From positions 1-64,000 of the forward strand of contig JBHICC010000011.1 in NCBI GenBank assembly GCA_046759385.1: a stretch of DNA of 64,000 nucleotides, in the 5' to 3' direction. This document shows, in pieces, positions 8,449 to 17,632 of the stretch. The notes below the pieces were generated by a model. That model saw only the letters and a list, made by a program, of their open reading frames with translations, was not told the origin of the DNA and did not search any database. Positions within the stretch are counted from its first letter, which is position 1. The number at the start of each line of letters is the position of its first letter. Source of the DNA: JBHICC01 sp046759385. Its GTDB lineage: Bacteria > Pseudomonadota > Gammaproteobacteria > Acidiferrobacterales > SPGG2. The position numbers and the translations under genes are program-made.

Positions 8449-9693
8449 ATGCAAGCAACACCCCGGGGTACAGACGTAACGCATGATGTCATCGTTATAG
8501 GCGGCGGCATGGTCGGCGCCGCGCTCGCCTGTGCCTTAGGGGACACCGGTGTGCGTGTCGGATTAGTCGAGCGCGACTCGCCTGCACCAATGCCCTCCGG
8601 GGAGTTCGATCTGCGCGTGAGCGCGATCACGCGGGGTTCGCGCAGGATTCTTGAGGCGGTTAACGTCTGGGCTCGCTTGGACGCAGGTCGTATCTGTCCG
8701 ATTGAAGAGATGCACATATGGGATGCGGGCGGTGTGGGAGCGATTCATTTCGACAGCGCCGAGATCGGTCAGCCATGCTTGGCCTACATAATCGAAAACA
8801 ACGCGCTTCGCGCGGCGCTGTGGGACAAGCTGCAGCGACTCGAAAACGTTCGATGCTATTGTCCTAACCAGATTAGTATGATCGACCTGTGTGACTCGCA
8901 GGTAACGCTCACATTGGACGATAGCAGCCGGCTGAAAACCGGCCTTGTGGTCGGCGCCGATGGGCCTAAATCGCGCGTGCGCGCTGCTGCACGCATCACC
9001 ACCAAAGGTTGGGACTACGAGCAGCAAGGCATTGTGGCTACCGTCGCCACGGAGCAGCCGCATGACTATGTCGCGTGGCAGCGGTTTCTTCCCACCGGAC
9101 CGCTTGCGTTTCTGCCGCTGACCGATGGGCGCTCATCGATTGTATGGTCCGTAGACGCCGGCTACGCTGCGCATCTTCTCGCGCTTGACGACGCAGCTTT
9201 TTTGCAGGCGCTTGCAACCGCGTTCGGCGACCGGCTCGGCACGCTGACGGCAACGAGCGTACGTGCTGCGTTCCCGCTACAGCGTGCACATGCTGAGCGC
9301 TATGTGGGACAGCGTGTGGCCCTGATCGGCGATGCGGCGCATACGGTGCATCCGCTGGCGGGACAAGGCGTCAACCTTGGCTTGCTGGACGCGGCTGTGT
9401 TGGCGGAAGTGATAGCCGATGCACGGCGTGTAAAGCGCGACATCGGTGCCGAAACGGTATTGCGTCGCTACGAGCGTTGGCGCAAGCGTGACAACCTTGC
9501 GATGCTGTTTGTTACAGACATGTTGAAACGGTTGTTTGGTAGCCCGCTCGGGACCGCAGCCCGTTTGCGTAACATTGGCCTCGACATTACCAATGCCGCG
9601 ACACCGATCAAGAATACGCTCATGCGACGTGCCGCCGGGCTCGAAGGGGATCTACCACGGCTCGCGCGTGCCGCCAACGCGGTACAGGGCTAG
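8449..9693 (+). CDS. ubiI: UbiI/VisC-type ubiquinone FAD monooxygenase
   Basis: Second flavoprotein hydroxylase of the UbiH/COQ6 family, 414 residues. It shows VIVIGGGMVGAALACALG (14-31), LVVGADGPKSRVRAAA and ALIGDAAHTVHPLAGQGVNLG, the last with the standard Asp of the FAD ribityl-binding motif. By position after ubiH it corresponds to VisC/UbiI, which performs C5 hydroxylation in ubiquinone synthesis; UbiF-like C6 specificity cannot be excluded from sequence alone. About 100 bases of repeat-like DNA separate it from ubiH, so it may have its own promoter. Confidence 0.86.
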   Translation: MQATPRGTDVTHDVIVIGGGMVGAALACALGDTGVRVGLVERDSPAPMPSGEFDLRVSAITRGSRRILEAVNVWARLDAGRICPIEEMHIWDAGGVGAIHFDSAEIGQPCLAYIIENNALRAALWDKLQRLENVRCYCPNQISMIDLCDSQVTLTLDDSSRLKTGLVVGADGPKSRVRAAARITTKGWDYEQQGIVATVATEQPHDYVAWQRFLPTGPLAFLPLTDGRSSIVWSVDAGYAAHLLALDDAAFLQALATAFGDRLGTLTATSVRAAFPLQRAHAERYVGQRVALIGDAAHTVHPLAGQGVNLGLLDAAVLAEVIADARRVKRDIGAETVLRRYERWRKRDNLAMLFVTDMLKRLFGSPLGTAARLRNIGLDITNAATPIKNTLMRRAAGLEGDLPRLARAANAVQG

Positions 9694-9744
9694 CGCGCGA
9701 ACTTGGGCGCCTTCCTCGGCCACTCGGGGTAGGAACCTATCACT

Positions 9745-10974
9745 ATGCAATTGCTGAACCTTGCCGCAATCCTAGTCACCTTATCCGCGCTCTTCAGCTA
9801 TCTCAACCACCGTTACCTTCGGCTGCCGACCACAATCGGCGTAATGCTTATCGCATTAGTACTTTCTCTTTGTTTGATTGCACTTGGCTGGGTCGATCCA
9901 AGAGTTCAAGCGTATGCGCGAACACTCCTGCTAGAAGTCGATTTCAATAAGGCGCTGATGCTTGGCATGTTGAGTTTCCTGCTGTTTGCTGGCGCACTGC
10001 ATGTAAACATTAGCGACCTCGCGAGACAGCAGTGGATCATTGGCATGTTGGCCTCCGGCGGCATGATAACTTCGACCGCGATTGTCGGCGTGCTCAGTTG
10101 GTGGTTTCTAGGTGCTATCGGGATTGAGATACCGTTTATCTACTGTGTGCTTTTCGGCGCGCTGATTTCACCTACGGATCCGATCGCGGTACTCGGCATC
10201 CTTAAATCCGCCGGTGTACCGAAGAGCCTCGAGACCAAGATCGCCGGAGAATCACTTTTTAACGATGGCGTAGCCGTCGTTTTATTCATTGTGCTATTCA
10301 GAATGGCGGTCGGCGGCGCGGAGATCACGACCGCCGGGGTAGTCGGACTGTTCCTACTCGAGGCGTTGGGTGGTGTCGCCTTTGGCCTGGCGATCGGTTA
10401 TATCGCCTATCGTATGCTCGCAACCGTCGACAACTACCAAGTAGAGATACTAATTACGCTTGCACTGGTCATGGGTGGTTATGCGCTTGCGCACGCGATC
10501 CATGTCTCTGGACCGATCGCGATCGTTATTGCCGGACTCGTTATTGGCAACCGTGGGCGCCGGCTCGCCATGTCGGCACGGACACGCGAGCACCTGGATA
10601 CCTTTTGGGAGCTGATCGATGAGATCTTGAATGCGGTGCTGTTTGTTCTGATCGGGCTCGAGGTATTGGTACTGGCATTTACCCAGCAATACCTGCTGGC
10701 GGGCTTGGTAGCGATCCCCACCGTGTTATTAGCGCGATTTGTGAGCGTGGGCGTACCGGTACAGATCAGGCGTCACTGGCGCGAGTTCAGTCCGCACGTG
10801 GTGAAGATATTGACCTGGGGTGGATTACGCGGCGGCATATCGGTGGCGTTGGCGTTATCGCTACCGCAGGGTGCAGAACGCGACGTGATACTCGCCATGA
10901 CCTACGTCATAGTGGTCTTTTCGATCGCTGTTCAAGGTTTGACGATTGGAAAGCTCGTCAAGCGGGTGCAATAA
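9745..10974 (+). CDS. CPA1-family Na+/H+ antiporter
   Basis: Inner-membrane cation/proton antiporter of the NhaP/CPA1 family, 409 residues with about 12 membrane segments. The diagnostic motifs are GALISPTDPIAVLGIL (about 139-154) and AGESLFNDGVAVVLF (about 168-182), containing the acidic ion-binding residues, and the C-terminal TWGGLRGGISVALALSLP. AGGAACC precedes the ATG. It follows the ubi genes by about 50 bases and may be co-transcribed. There is no long cytosolic regulatory tail, so it is a short member. Ion preference (Na+ or K+) cannot be told. Confidence 0.88.
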   Translation: MQLLNLAAILVTLSALFSYLNHRYLRLPTTIGVMLIALVLSLCLIALGWVDPRVQAYARTLLLEVDFNKALMLGMLSFLLFAGALHVNISDLARQQWIIGMLASGGMITSTAIVGVLSWWFLGAIGIEIPFIYCVLFGALISPTDPIAVLGILKSAGVPKSLETKIAGESLFNDGVAVVLFIVLFRMAVGGAEITTAGVVGLFLLEALGGVAFGLAIGYIAYRMLATVDNYQVEILITLALVMGGYALAHAIHVSGPIAIVIAGLVIGNRGRRLAMSARTREHLDTFWELIDEILNAVLFVLIGLEVLVLAFTQQYLLAGLVAIPTVLLARFVSVGVPVQIRRHWREFSPHVVKILTWGGLRGGISVALALSLPQGAERDVILAMTYVIVVFSIAVQGLTIGKLVKRVQ

Positions 10975-11031
10975 GACATCGCGCCGTGCGCGGCACGGAA
11001 CTAGCGCCCAGCCCGGCGCTGACGGGAATTC

Positions 11032-11973
11032 CTAGATATCGAACCCCCAGGTATTGCGCAGCATCGAGCTGAGCCCGGCGTAGTCCTGGCCGCGTGCCTC
11101 GACCAGGCCGGTCGCGTCGAAGCGCTGGCACAGCGGCTTGGCGAGTTTCTGGCCCGCAGGTGACATCAACGCCTGGGTGATCTTGACTTTGTCTTCGGCG
11201 GATAAGCGCGGCCCAGCGGTCAAGGTCTGGCCCGGTGTTGCAGAGCTCTTAAGAAGAACCCGTGTAAGCGCGCGGTCAGCGCCCAGTCCTTTATAGAGAG
11301 CCAGTGGCACGACAGCCCCATCGCAGCCGCCACTGATTAGTGTTTCGTAGGCGCTCTGCCAATCTCCAGTGGAAATGAGCACTGGACGACGCGCTGGCCG
11401 TTCGAAACGGCTGAAAAGACTGAGCGTCCCGGAGTCGAATCGCGCTTGGCCGCAAACGGGCCGCGCTACCAGGTCATCGATGCTTCGCACCCGGCGGTCG
11501 CTTCTTCTGGCGAGGACAACGAACACCGCAGGTGATGCAATGCGCGCCAGGGCTTTATGGTCTTTGTTAGCGATGCGCCAACTGACGAACTGCGGGTTGT
11601 CGAACGCGAGATCAAAACTATCTCGGAGGATTCCATCATGATACGCACGCCAGTTAGGAGGCTGTTCGTAAACGATTAGCTTGCCGGTTGCGTTCGACAG
11701 GTAGCGTGCAAGCGGGATGTAGAAATCGCGCACGTTCGCGGCCGACTCGCTCGGCGGCGCGACCAGCACGTATCTGTCCGGCAATGCCGCTGTCGCTGCG
11801 GGAAACTGCGACTCGATCAAGCCTGTCAACAGGTCATAACTTGCCTTCGCGGTGGCGGGTACGCCTTCTCCCAACGACACGTAGGAAAACACGCCGAGGG
11901 CAAGAAGCAGTGCAACGAGCGCACTGGCCCTGGGCTGTAAATTGCTACGGCGTAGGATACGAGGTGTAGTCAT
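11032..11973 (-). CDS. PhnD-like periplasmic substrate-binding protein (orphan)
   Basis: A 313-residue exported protein with the phosphate/phosphite/phosphonate-binding (PhnD) fold. A signal-anchor or signal peptide spans about residues 16-36 (ASALVALLLALGVFSYVSL). The body has YVLVAPPSESAANVRDFYIPLARYLSNATGKLIVYEQ, DLAFDNPQFVSWRI and a late YETLISGGCDGAVVPLALY, typical of the two-lobed fold. No ATPase or permease is adjacent, so it may be a sensor-associated or solitary binding protein. The nearest genes are the convergent antiporter and, across a 490-base gap, a broken SnoaL gene. The ligand is unknown. Confidence 0.75.
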   Translation of the reverse strand: MTTPRILRRSNLQPRASALVALLLALGVFSYVSLGEGVPATAKASYDLLTGLIESQFPAATAALPDRYVLVAPPSESAANVRDFYIPLARYLSNATGKLIVYEQPPNWRAYHDGILRDSFDLAFDNPQFVSWRIANKDHKALARIASPAVFVVLARRSDRRVRSIDDLVARPVCGQARFDSGTLSLFSRFERPARRPVLISTGDWQSAYETLISGGCDGAVVPLALYKGLGADRALTRVLLKSSATPGQTLTAGPRLSAEDKVKITQALMSPAGQKLAKPLCQRFDATGLVEARGQDYAGLSSMLRNTWGFDI

Positions 11974-12462
11974 GCTAGAGACTCGCGCAAACTGTTCACA
12001 CTACACAGTGCTGGCGATCGGGTTCGCCTCTCCCGCTTTTCGGATTCGCCGGGGGCTTAGTAATCCGTTGCCCGGCTGTAACCGAGGAAAATGAGGGGAT
12101 GCACACAATCCCTTGCGCGCATCCGTAATGGGGCGCACGCAAGTGCGTCCGGGTAATCCCCGCTCTTTCCCTTTAGCGGTTCCTTGAGCGCGCCGGGGCA
12201 CGCTCAAATCTGCGTCCTGCAGAATGGAGTGGATCGTTCCTGATCCCCGTAATGCTCAACCTCTTGAGGCGACGTTCGCAGGCCCGAAAGTTCTGTTGAG
12301 GCTATTTAAAGCTAGACGAGGGAGGGGGGTTGTCTAGCAAAAGCCGTTGTTTTTCGCGGTGAAACCGGACAAAAGGTAAGTCCCTACCGACGGGTTGGGG
12401 GCGTGTCCGGGCGCGGCGCCGACGCCGCCCAGTCTGGTGTAGACCCATGAACGGTAGGCTTT
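11974..12462. other. Gap with no supported gene
   Basis: I find no convincing coding region in either direction here. Small inverted repeats are present, for example GCTAGAC (12310-12316) facing GTCTAGC, and CGGTA facing TACCG near 12451. The first, read on the minus strand, is followed by a weak T-rich stretch. No riboswitch core was recognised. Confidence 0.5.
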
Positions 12463-12893
12463 TTACCGATCGGGCGCGGCCTCGATCGCACCGATCTGGC
12501 GCATGAGCCCCAGTAGATCCCCCAATACCCAAACTTGGCTGATTCGGCCATCGACGATGCGAAAGATCGCAGTGCCGGCATACTCAATACGCTGACCGCT
12601 CGCGCGCAGCCCAAACAGCTCACCACGATGGGTGCCACGATATGTGGGGCGCGCCGCGACCTTGTCGCCCTCAGCAATCAACTCCTCGACGGAATTGTGA
12701 AAGTCGGGAAAAGCCGAGCGCACAATGCCGACATATTCGAGAAACCCATTGTGGCCGTGCTTTGCTAGGCGCCAAGCGACCCACGAAAGGCGATGTCAGG
12801 CGCGAGCAACTCCTCGACCGCAGACCGATCCCACTGATTCCAAACGCGGTGATAGAATTGCTCGACGAGCTTCTTGTTGGCTTCGGTTGACAA
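12463..12893 (-). pseudogene. SnoaL-like (ester cyclase/polyketide cyclase) gene with a frameshift
   Basis: The N-terminal half, read from a TTG at 12893 (LSTEANKKLVEQFYHRVWN, then LLAPDIAFRGSLG), ends at a stop near 12765. The next frame continues the same domain as AKHGHNGFLEYVGIVRSAFPDFH and runs to 12463 (AGTAIFRIVDGRISQVWVLGDLLGLM). Together they make a normal SnoaL domain of about 140 residues, so a single indel near 12764-12772 has broken it. It lies one base after the AlkB-like gene's stop on the same strand. Either a real pseudogene or an assembly error; the catalysed reaction, if any, is unknown. Confidence 0.75.
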
Positions 12894-12894
12894 C

Positions 12895-13506
12895 TCAGTG
12901 CGACAGCCGTTCCTGCCGAAGACCCAAAGTGTAGCGGGTCTCGCGAATCTCGGTGACATAGTGAAACAACCTGTCTTCCCGGCCTGCAAACCCTGGCGCG
13001 CGCATCAAGATGGCGTCGCCCGGTTCGGCAGGAATCTCTTGCGACTGCGCACCCGATCTGTCCGCACAAATGTGAAACCTTCCGGAACCAGCAATTACCA
13101 AGATACAGATCAGATTAACGTATCGCTGACCGTCACGGTGTGCGCTGATCCCGAGCGAGCCACCCGGATACTTTTGCAGCATTATCGAGTTGAACGCTAG
13201 GCGAGTAGCAAGAGGGTAGTCGTCTATCTTATGCAATTGTGCCTCTAAGGTTGTTTGGAACGCCTGCTTGAACTGTATGCATCGACTCTCGGGCGGAAAC
13301 TGTTCACAAAAATCGAGCTCTTGCCTGACGACACGATCACCGCGACCCACGATCTTTTGGCCCGGGGTAAGGGGAGAAGTGCGCGCCTCCTCAAGCAGCG
13401 CATGCCGGAAATCGTGATCGAGAATCGGTACGGCAGTCGCGCCAATGCAGCATAGTCGCTCAACGACGTGACGTATGTCGAACTGATCGAGCACAAGCGG
13501 ATACAT
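12895..13506 (-). CDS. AlkB-like 2-oxoglutarate/Fe(II) dioxygenase
   Basis: A 203-residue member of the 2OG-Fe(II) oxygenase superfamily. The iron facial triad reads H123 and D125 (SAHRDGQ) and H182 (LFHYVTEI); R191 and R197 (RYTLGLR) have the spacing of the AlkB RxNxTFR motif, although the middle residues differ. The FNSIMLQKYPGGSLGISAHRD context resembles the AlkB NxYxxGxxxxxHxD region. It may oxidise nucleic acids or another substrate. It is followed immediately by the broken SnoaL gene. Called AlkB-like rather than AlkB because the substrate lid is not recognisable. Confidence 0.75.
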   Translation of the reverse strand: MYPLVLDQFDIRHVVERLCCIGATAVPILDHDFRHALLEEARTSPLTPGQKIVGRGDRVVRQELDFCEQFPPESRCIQFKQAFQTTLEAQLHKIDDYPLATRLAFNSIMLQKYPGGSLGISAHRDGQRYVNLICILVIAGSGRFHICADRSGAQSQEIPAEPGDAILMRAPGFAGREDRLFHYVTEIRETRYTLGLRQERLSH

Positions 13507-13662
13507 GGGCTGACAGCGCTGCTTTGGCTAAGCTCGCGACTCGCCGGCGACGAGTTGGCTGGCGAAGTTGTCGATGATGTAGTTCGGGATACGCATCGCT
13601 AATCGCACCGGCGCGCTACAGCATAGCGCAGACCCGAAGCGACGACCATGCGCACGCGTGAT

Positions 13663-15015
13663 CTAAGGTAAAGAAGAAGCGTGTAGGCGGACGCCTTCAG
13701 CGCCGGCTGCCGGATCGAGGCGTTCTTGTTTCCTGCCAAGCCACAGCCCCGTCAGCACCCAGCCAATAGCGAGCGGCACAGCGACAAACGCAATCGCTGA
13801 CAGCCCTAGTCCCAGAGCCGTGAGTCCCGCAAACGCCCAGGCACTGGCCGCGTCGCCTCCGCGGTAGACAACGGTGTCGATGAAGTTCTTGGATTTGTAC
13901 TTTTCCTCGCGCGCGAGCACCGTAAACAGCATCTCGCGCGCGGGCCGCGCGATTGCGAAGTTGCCGGCGCGCCGCAGCACCTGAAATACAACCAGTACTG
14001 CAAGCACGGGAGATACTGCTAGCACGAGAAAGCCCAGTGCGACCAGCGCAGGCACGACCGCCAAGGTCAAAGCCAAACCGAAACGGCGAACGATGCGAGC
14101 GACTAGAAAAAGCTGACCGAAGACAGTAAGCGCGTTAACCGATAGATCCATGTAAGCGAACAGCGCAGTCCGCTGCCCCGAGTCCACGAACGCCTCGGCG
14201 ACAATATGGGCTTGCTCGAAGTACAGAAACGTTGCAAGCGTCGTATGCAGCCAGATGTACAGACAGATGCCAAGCAGATAAGGCGAGCGAAACACACGCT
14301 TTACACCACTCAGCACACTTCCACCAAGCGGCGCGGTTGCGGGAGCATCGGCAGTACCGTGCTCGGCGGTCTGCTTCGCAACCGAGTACGAGCGACCTGC
14401 ACGTTTTGCCGCCCAGCGGTTGAGTTGATGGATGCACCAGACCGCTAGCAGCAGAACGAATGCTGACAACAGCAACAGGTTAACCGGGCCGAACCGGGTT
14501 GCAAGGATGCCGGTCAGTGCGGGCCCAATGATTGCACCCGCGCTACCGCCGGCGGCGATGAAGCCAAACAACCGCCGCGCCTGCTCGTTTCGAAATAGAT
14601 CCGCCATGAAGCTCCAGAATACTGACACGACGAACAGGTTAAATACGCTGACCCAAATGAAGAACGCACGGGCGACATGGGTCGTGGCGATATCGCTGTG
14701 GAACAGCGCAAAAAAGATCAGCAGATTGACGATGAAGAAGCCGTAAGCCCAGGGAAGCAGTCGACCACGCGGCAGCCGCGCGGCTGCCGCAGCAAACACC
14801 GGTACTGCAACAAGCATCGCCACAAAGGTGCCAGTGAACAGCCAGTGTAGGTTCTCCACGCCGCCTTGGATGCCCATCTCGTCGCGCACCGGACGCAAGA
14901 TGTAGTAGCTGCAAAGGACGCAGAAGAAATACGCGAAGGACAAGAACAAGGCGCGAATCTCACCTTCCCTGACGCTGACGACTTGCTTCAGGAGCCAGTC
15001 AACAAGGTTTGCCAT
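13663..15015 (-). CDS. MFS / ATP-ADP-translocase-like membrane transporter
   Basis: Polytopic inner-membrane protein of 450 residues with about 12 helices. The N-terminus (FAYFFCVLCSYYILRPVRDEMGIQ) and FRNEQARRLFGFIAAGGSAGAIIGPALTG resemble the free-living bacterial branch of the ATP/ADP translocase-like MFS group (COG3202-like, often annotated NTP/NDP exchange transporter). A soluble linker lies around residues 205-230. Real nucleotide exchange is known mainly from intracellular parasites and plastids, so for this protein the substrate is open. It is in line with DUF924 and thioesterase genes on the minus strand. Confidence 0.75.
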   Translation of the reverse strand: MANLVDWLLKQVVSVREGEIRALFLSFAYFFCVLCSYYILRPVRDEMGIQGGVENLHWLFTGTFVAMLVAVPVFAAAAARLPRGRLLPWAYGFFIVNLLIFFALFHSDIATTHVARAFFIWVSVFNLFVVSVFWSFMADLFRNEQARRLFGFIAAGGSAGAIIGPALTGILATRFGPVNLLLLSAFVLLLAVWCIHQLNRWAAKRAGRSYSVAKQTAEHGTADAPATAPLGGSVLSGVKRVFRSPYLLGICLYIWLHTTLATFLYFEQAHIVAEAFVDSGQRTALFAYMDLSVNALTVFGQLFLVARIVRRFGLALTLAVVPALVALGFLVLAVSPVLAVLVVFQVLRRAGNFAIARPAREMLFTVLAREEKYKSKNFIDTVVYRGGDAASAWAFAGLTALGLGLSAIAFVAVPLAIGWVLTGLWLGRKQERLDPAAGAEGVRLHASSLP

Positions 15016-15074
15016 AGGCGCAAGAACACAACAGGCTGTTTGGCCGCCGTGATGATGGCGTCGTCACCGGCTCG

Positions 15075-15680
15075 TTATCTTTGACCGAAGGTCGATTTGT
15101 TGGTGCGCAAGTACTGGAGCTCCTCCGGCGTTGATGTACGATTTAGCAGCTTGTTGCGATGTGGAAACCTACCGAATCGCTTGATGATATCGCGATGATT
15201 GATGGCGTGATTAAGAAAGGACCGCAGCCGCGGGGTGCTGGCGGGTGGCGCAGCCTGCAGCAGCGCTCTATGGGCGGCGACGCATCTTTCCTGAGCCTCG
15301 AGGCTTTCGGCGTGCTCCAAGGGCATGTAGAAGAACACACGCTCAATCGGGCGCAGCATAAGATCGTGACCACGGCCGATGCCTTCCGAGGTCAAAGAGA
15401 GCGCTAGCGGATCCTGCGCAAACGCCTGAAGTGTGCCGCGGTAGATGTTTCTGGAAAATTGATCGAGCAATAGGATCAGGGCAAGTCGTCCCTCCGGCTG
15501 CTGTCCCCAGTCAGTGAGCTTGCCGCTGGCCGCGTTTCGCAAGTCTTGCTCGAACTCGCTGCAGCGTTCATCTGTTTCGTGGTCGGATCGAAACCAGAAT
15601 TTGCCGCGATCTTCTAGCGGCAGACCGTCGCTTCCTAGCTCTCCAAACCAAAAAGACAATATCTGCTCGATTCGGTTCAC
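15075..15680 (-). CDS. DUF924 family protein
   Basis: A 201-residue soluble helical protein of the DUF924 family (TPR-like fold). Signatures are ILSFWFGELG at the N-terminus, GKFWFRSDHETDERC, ALILLLDQFSRNIYRGTLQAFAQDP, RVFFYMPLEHAESLEAQ, and the C-terminal HRDIIKRFGRFPHRNKLLNR. The family is widespread and has no established enzymatic role. It lies between the translocase-like gene and the thioesterase, all on the minus strand with gaps of about 50-60 bases. Confidence 0.88.
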   Translation of the reverse strand: MNRIEQILSFWFGELGSDGLPLEDRGKFWFRSDHETDERCSEFEQDLRNAASGKLTDWGQQPEGRLALILLLDQFSRNIYRGTLQAFAQDPLALSLTSEGIGRGHDLMLRPIERVFFYMPLEHAESLEAQERCVAAHRALLQAAPPASTPRLRSFLNHAINHRDIIKRFGRFPHRNKLLNRTSTPEELQYLRTNKSTFGQR

Positions 15681-15734
15681 CGTGGCTCTGCCTATGCATC
15701 TGGCTTGCGGTACGGGTATGGCCGTGTCGGTGCC

Positions 15735-16196
15735 CTAGTTTGGCGCCTGTAAACGCTCGAGGGCAGTGCGAATGGACCTTGGCATCGAGGTAGGCTTGCC
15801 GCTCGCGCGGGTGACGAAGACATGCACAAAGTAACCGACAGCCGCAGCTTCGTCGCTATCGTCGACGAACAGGCCGATCTCGTAGCGCACGCTCGAGTTA
15901 CCGAGGTGGCCGATACGCAAGCCGGCCTCAATGACATCCGGAAACGCGAGTGGACGCCGGAACTGGCACATGCTCTCAGCGGCCACCCCCACGACCGCCC
16001 CATTGACGATGTCGAGTCCGCCTTCGGCGATCAGGTATTCGTTAATTACTGTGTCGAAATAAGAGTAGTAAACGACGTTGTTAACGTGACCATAGATATC
16101 GTTGTCCATCCAGCGTGTCGGTATCGTCAAGAAATGCAGAAAACGGTCGCGTGTCTCGCTCTGGTCTAGTGACATGTCAGTGGCAATGTCGTGCAA
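15735..16196 (-). CDS. Acyl-CoA thioesterase (4HBT hotdog family)
   Basis: Hotdog-fold thioesterase of about 153 residues. The motif RWMDNDIYGHVNNVVYYSYFDTVINEYL contains the Asp of the 4-hydroxybenzoyl-CoA thioesterase active site; FVHVFVTRASGKPTSMP is the usual C-terminal strand. An internal ATG (MSLDQSETRD) is another possible start. Likely hydrolyses a short or branched acyl-CoA in the cytosol. It is close downstream of ntrC by position but separated from it by a short gap, so co-transcription is possible. Confidence 0.85.
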   Translation of the reverse strand: MHDIATDMSLDQSETRDRFLHFLTIPTRWMDNDIYGHVNNVVYYSYFDTVINEYLIAEGGLDIVNGAVVGVAAESMCQFRRPLAFPDVIEAGLRIGHLGNSSVRYEIGLFVDDSDEAAAVGYFVHVFVTRASGKPTSMPRSIRTALERLQAPN

Positions 16197-16219
16197 TCGA
16201 ATGTAGGTTGGCCGGCCAA

Positions 16220-17632
16220 TCAGTCCCTATCGGTAAGACCGAGCTCTTTCAGTTTTCGAGTCAACGTATTGCGCCCGAGACCGAGTCTTTGCGCCGCATC
16301 TTGTTTGCGACCGCTCGTGTGAGTGAGCGCCGTTTCGATAAGTACGCGCTCGAAACGTGCGTTTAATTGCTTGAAGACGCTAGATTCGCCACGCACAAGC
16401 CATCGACTCGCTACATCGCGCAAACTTCTTTCCCATTCACTACCTGTGTCGATAGACGGGTGTAGTTCACGTAACTCTGGCGGCAGGTCAGCCGGCTGCG
16501 CCGTCTGACCCGGTGCCATCACCGTAAGCCAACGGCAGAAGTTCTCTAGCTGTCGTACGTTGCCACGCCAGGGCAGGCGACAGAGCTGCGCCTCGGTTTC
16601 GGAGGCGATTTGCTTCGGTTTCACCCCCAGTTCTTCCGCAGACGTTTGCAAAAAATATCTCAACAGGGTTGGGATGTCCTCTCGACGCTCGCGCAGCGGT
16701 GGCAAGTGCACGCGGATGACGTTCAAGCGATGGTACAGATCCTCACGGAACTGACCTTCCCTGACACGCTGTTCAAGGTCTTGGTTAGTCGCGGCGATGA
16801 CGCGTACATTGGTCTCGATCTCCTCGTGACCGCCGAGGCGATAAAAGCGGCCATCCGCAAGCACGCGTAGCAGACGGGTCTGCAGCTCGGGAGGCATGTC
16901 ACCGACCTCATCCAAGAACAGGGTTCCGCCGTCGGCCTGCTCGAAGCGTCCCTTTCGCTGCATGTGTGCGCCGGTAAAGGCACCGCGTTCGTGACCGAAC
17001 AGCTCCGATTCCAGTAATTCTCGCGGCACGGCTGCCGTATTGATGACAATGAGAGGCTTATTCGCGCGGGCACTATGGTTGTGCAAGGCCCTTGCTACCA
17101 GCTCCTTGCCGGTACCCGATTCGCCGCTGATGAGGACGCTAAAGTGGGCATTGCTGAGTCGACCAATGGCGCGGAACGCCTCTTGCATCGCCGGCGCCTC
17201 ACCGATGATTCGAGGTTCGTGTTTGCTTGACTCGGGTGTCGGTACTCCTTTTTGTTGACTTTGCTCCAGCGCGCGCCTTGTAAGTTCCACGGCCTCGTCG
17301 ATATCAAAAGGCTTAGGCAGGTATTCGAATGCACCACCGCGATAAGAAGCCACAGCGCTATCGAGACCGGTGTGCGCGGTAATAATGATCACCGGAATGT
17401 CCGGCGCCTTGGCATTAATGGCTTGCAGTAGCTCAAGCCCGCTTAGGCCTGGCATCCGCACATCAGTGATAATCACGTCGGGTCGCTGTCGGTCAAGAAG
17501 CGTCGGTATGTCATCGGCTGAGGGAAAGCAACGTACCGACAGCCGCGCGCGCTCCAATGCTTTTTCGAGTACCCAACGAATGGAACGATCGTCGTCGATC
17601 ACCCACACCAAACCCTGCCTATCCATTTGCAT
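16220..17632 (-). CDS. ntrC: Nitrogen regulation response regulator NtrC
   Basis: Sigma-54-dependent activator of nitrogen-limitation genes, 470 residues. Receiver domain (about 8-120) with the phosphorylated Asp D57 in DVIITDVRMPG; AAA+ domain with Walker A GESGTGKE, the sigma-54 contact loop ELFGHERGAFTGA and Walker B GGTLFLDEVGDM; C-terminal Fis-like helix-turn-helix DAAQRLGLGRNTLTRKLKELG. The start overlaps the 3' end of ntrB by 14 bases. Targets are visible in this window: two NtrC sites and a sigma-54 promoter upstream of glnA, and one site upstream of ntrB. Confidence 0.97.
   Translation of the reverse strand: MQMDRQGLVWVIDDDRSIRWVLEKALERARLSVRCFPSADDIPTLLDRQRPDVIITDVRMPGLSGLELLQAINAKAPDIPVIIITAHTGLDSAVASYRGGAFEYLPKPFDIDEAVELTRRALEQSQQKGVPTPESSKHEPRIIGEAPAMQEAFRAIGRLSNAHFSVLISGESGTGKELVARALHNHSARANKPLIVINTAAVPRELLESELFGHERGAFTGAHMQRKGRFEQADGGTLFLDEVGDMPPELQTRLLRVLADGRFYRLGGHEEIETNVRVIAATNQDLEQRVREGQFREDLYHRLNVIRVHLPPLRERREDIPTLLRYFLQTSAEELGVKPKQIASETEAQLCRLPWRGNVRQLENFCRWLTVMAPGQTAQPADLPPELRELHPSIDTGSEWERSLRDVASRWLVRGESSVFKQLNARFERVLIETALTHTSGRKQDAAQRLGLGRNTLTRKLKELGLTDRD

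Noticed and set aside
12302..12532. Frames in the 12.3-12.5 kb gap
   Set aside because: Arg/Pro-rich, inconsistent with family proteins, and overlap the SnoaL 3' end in other frames.
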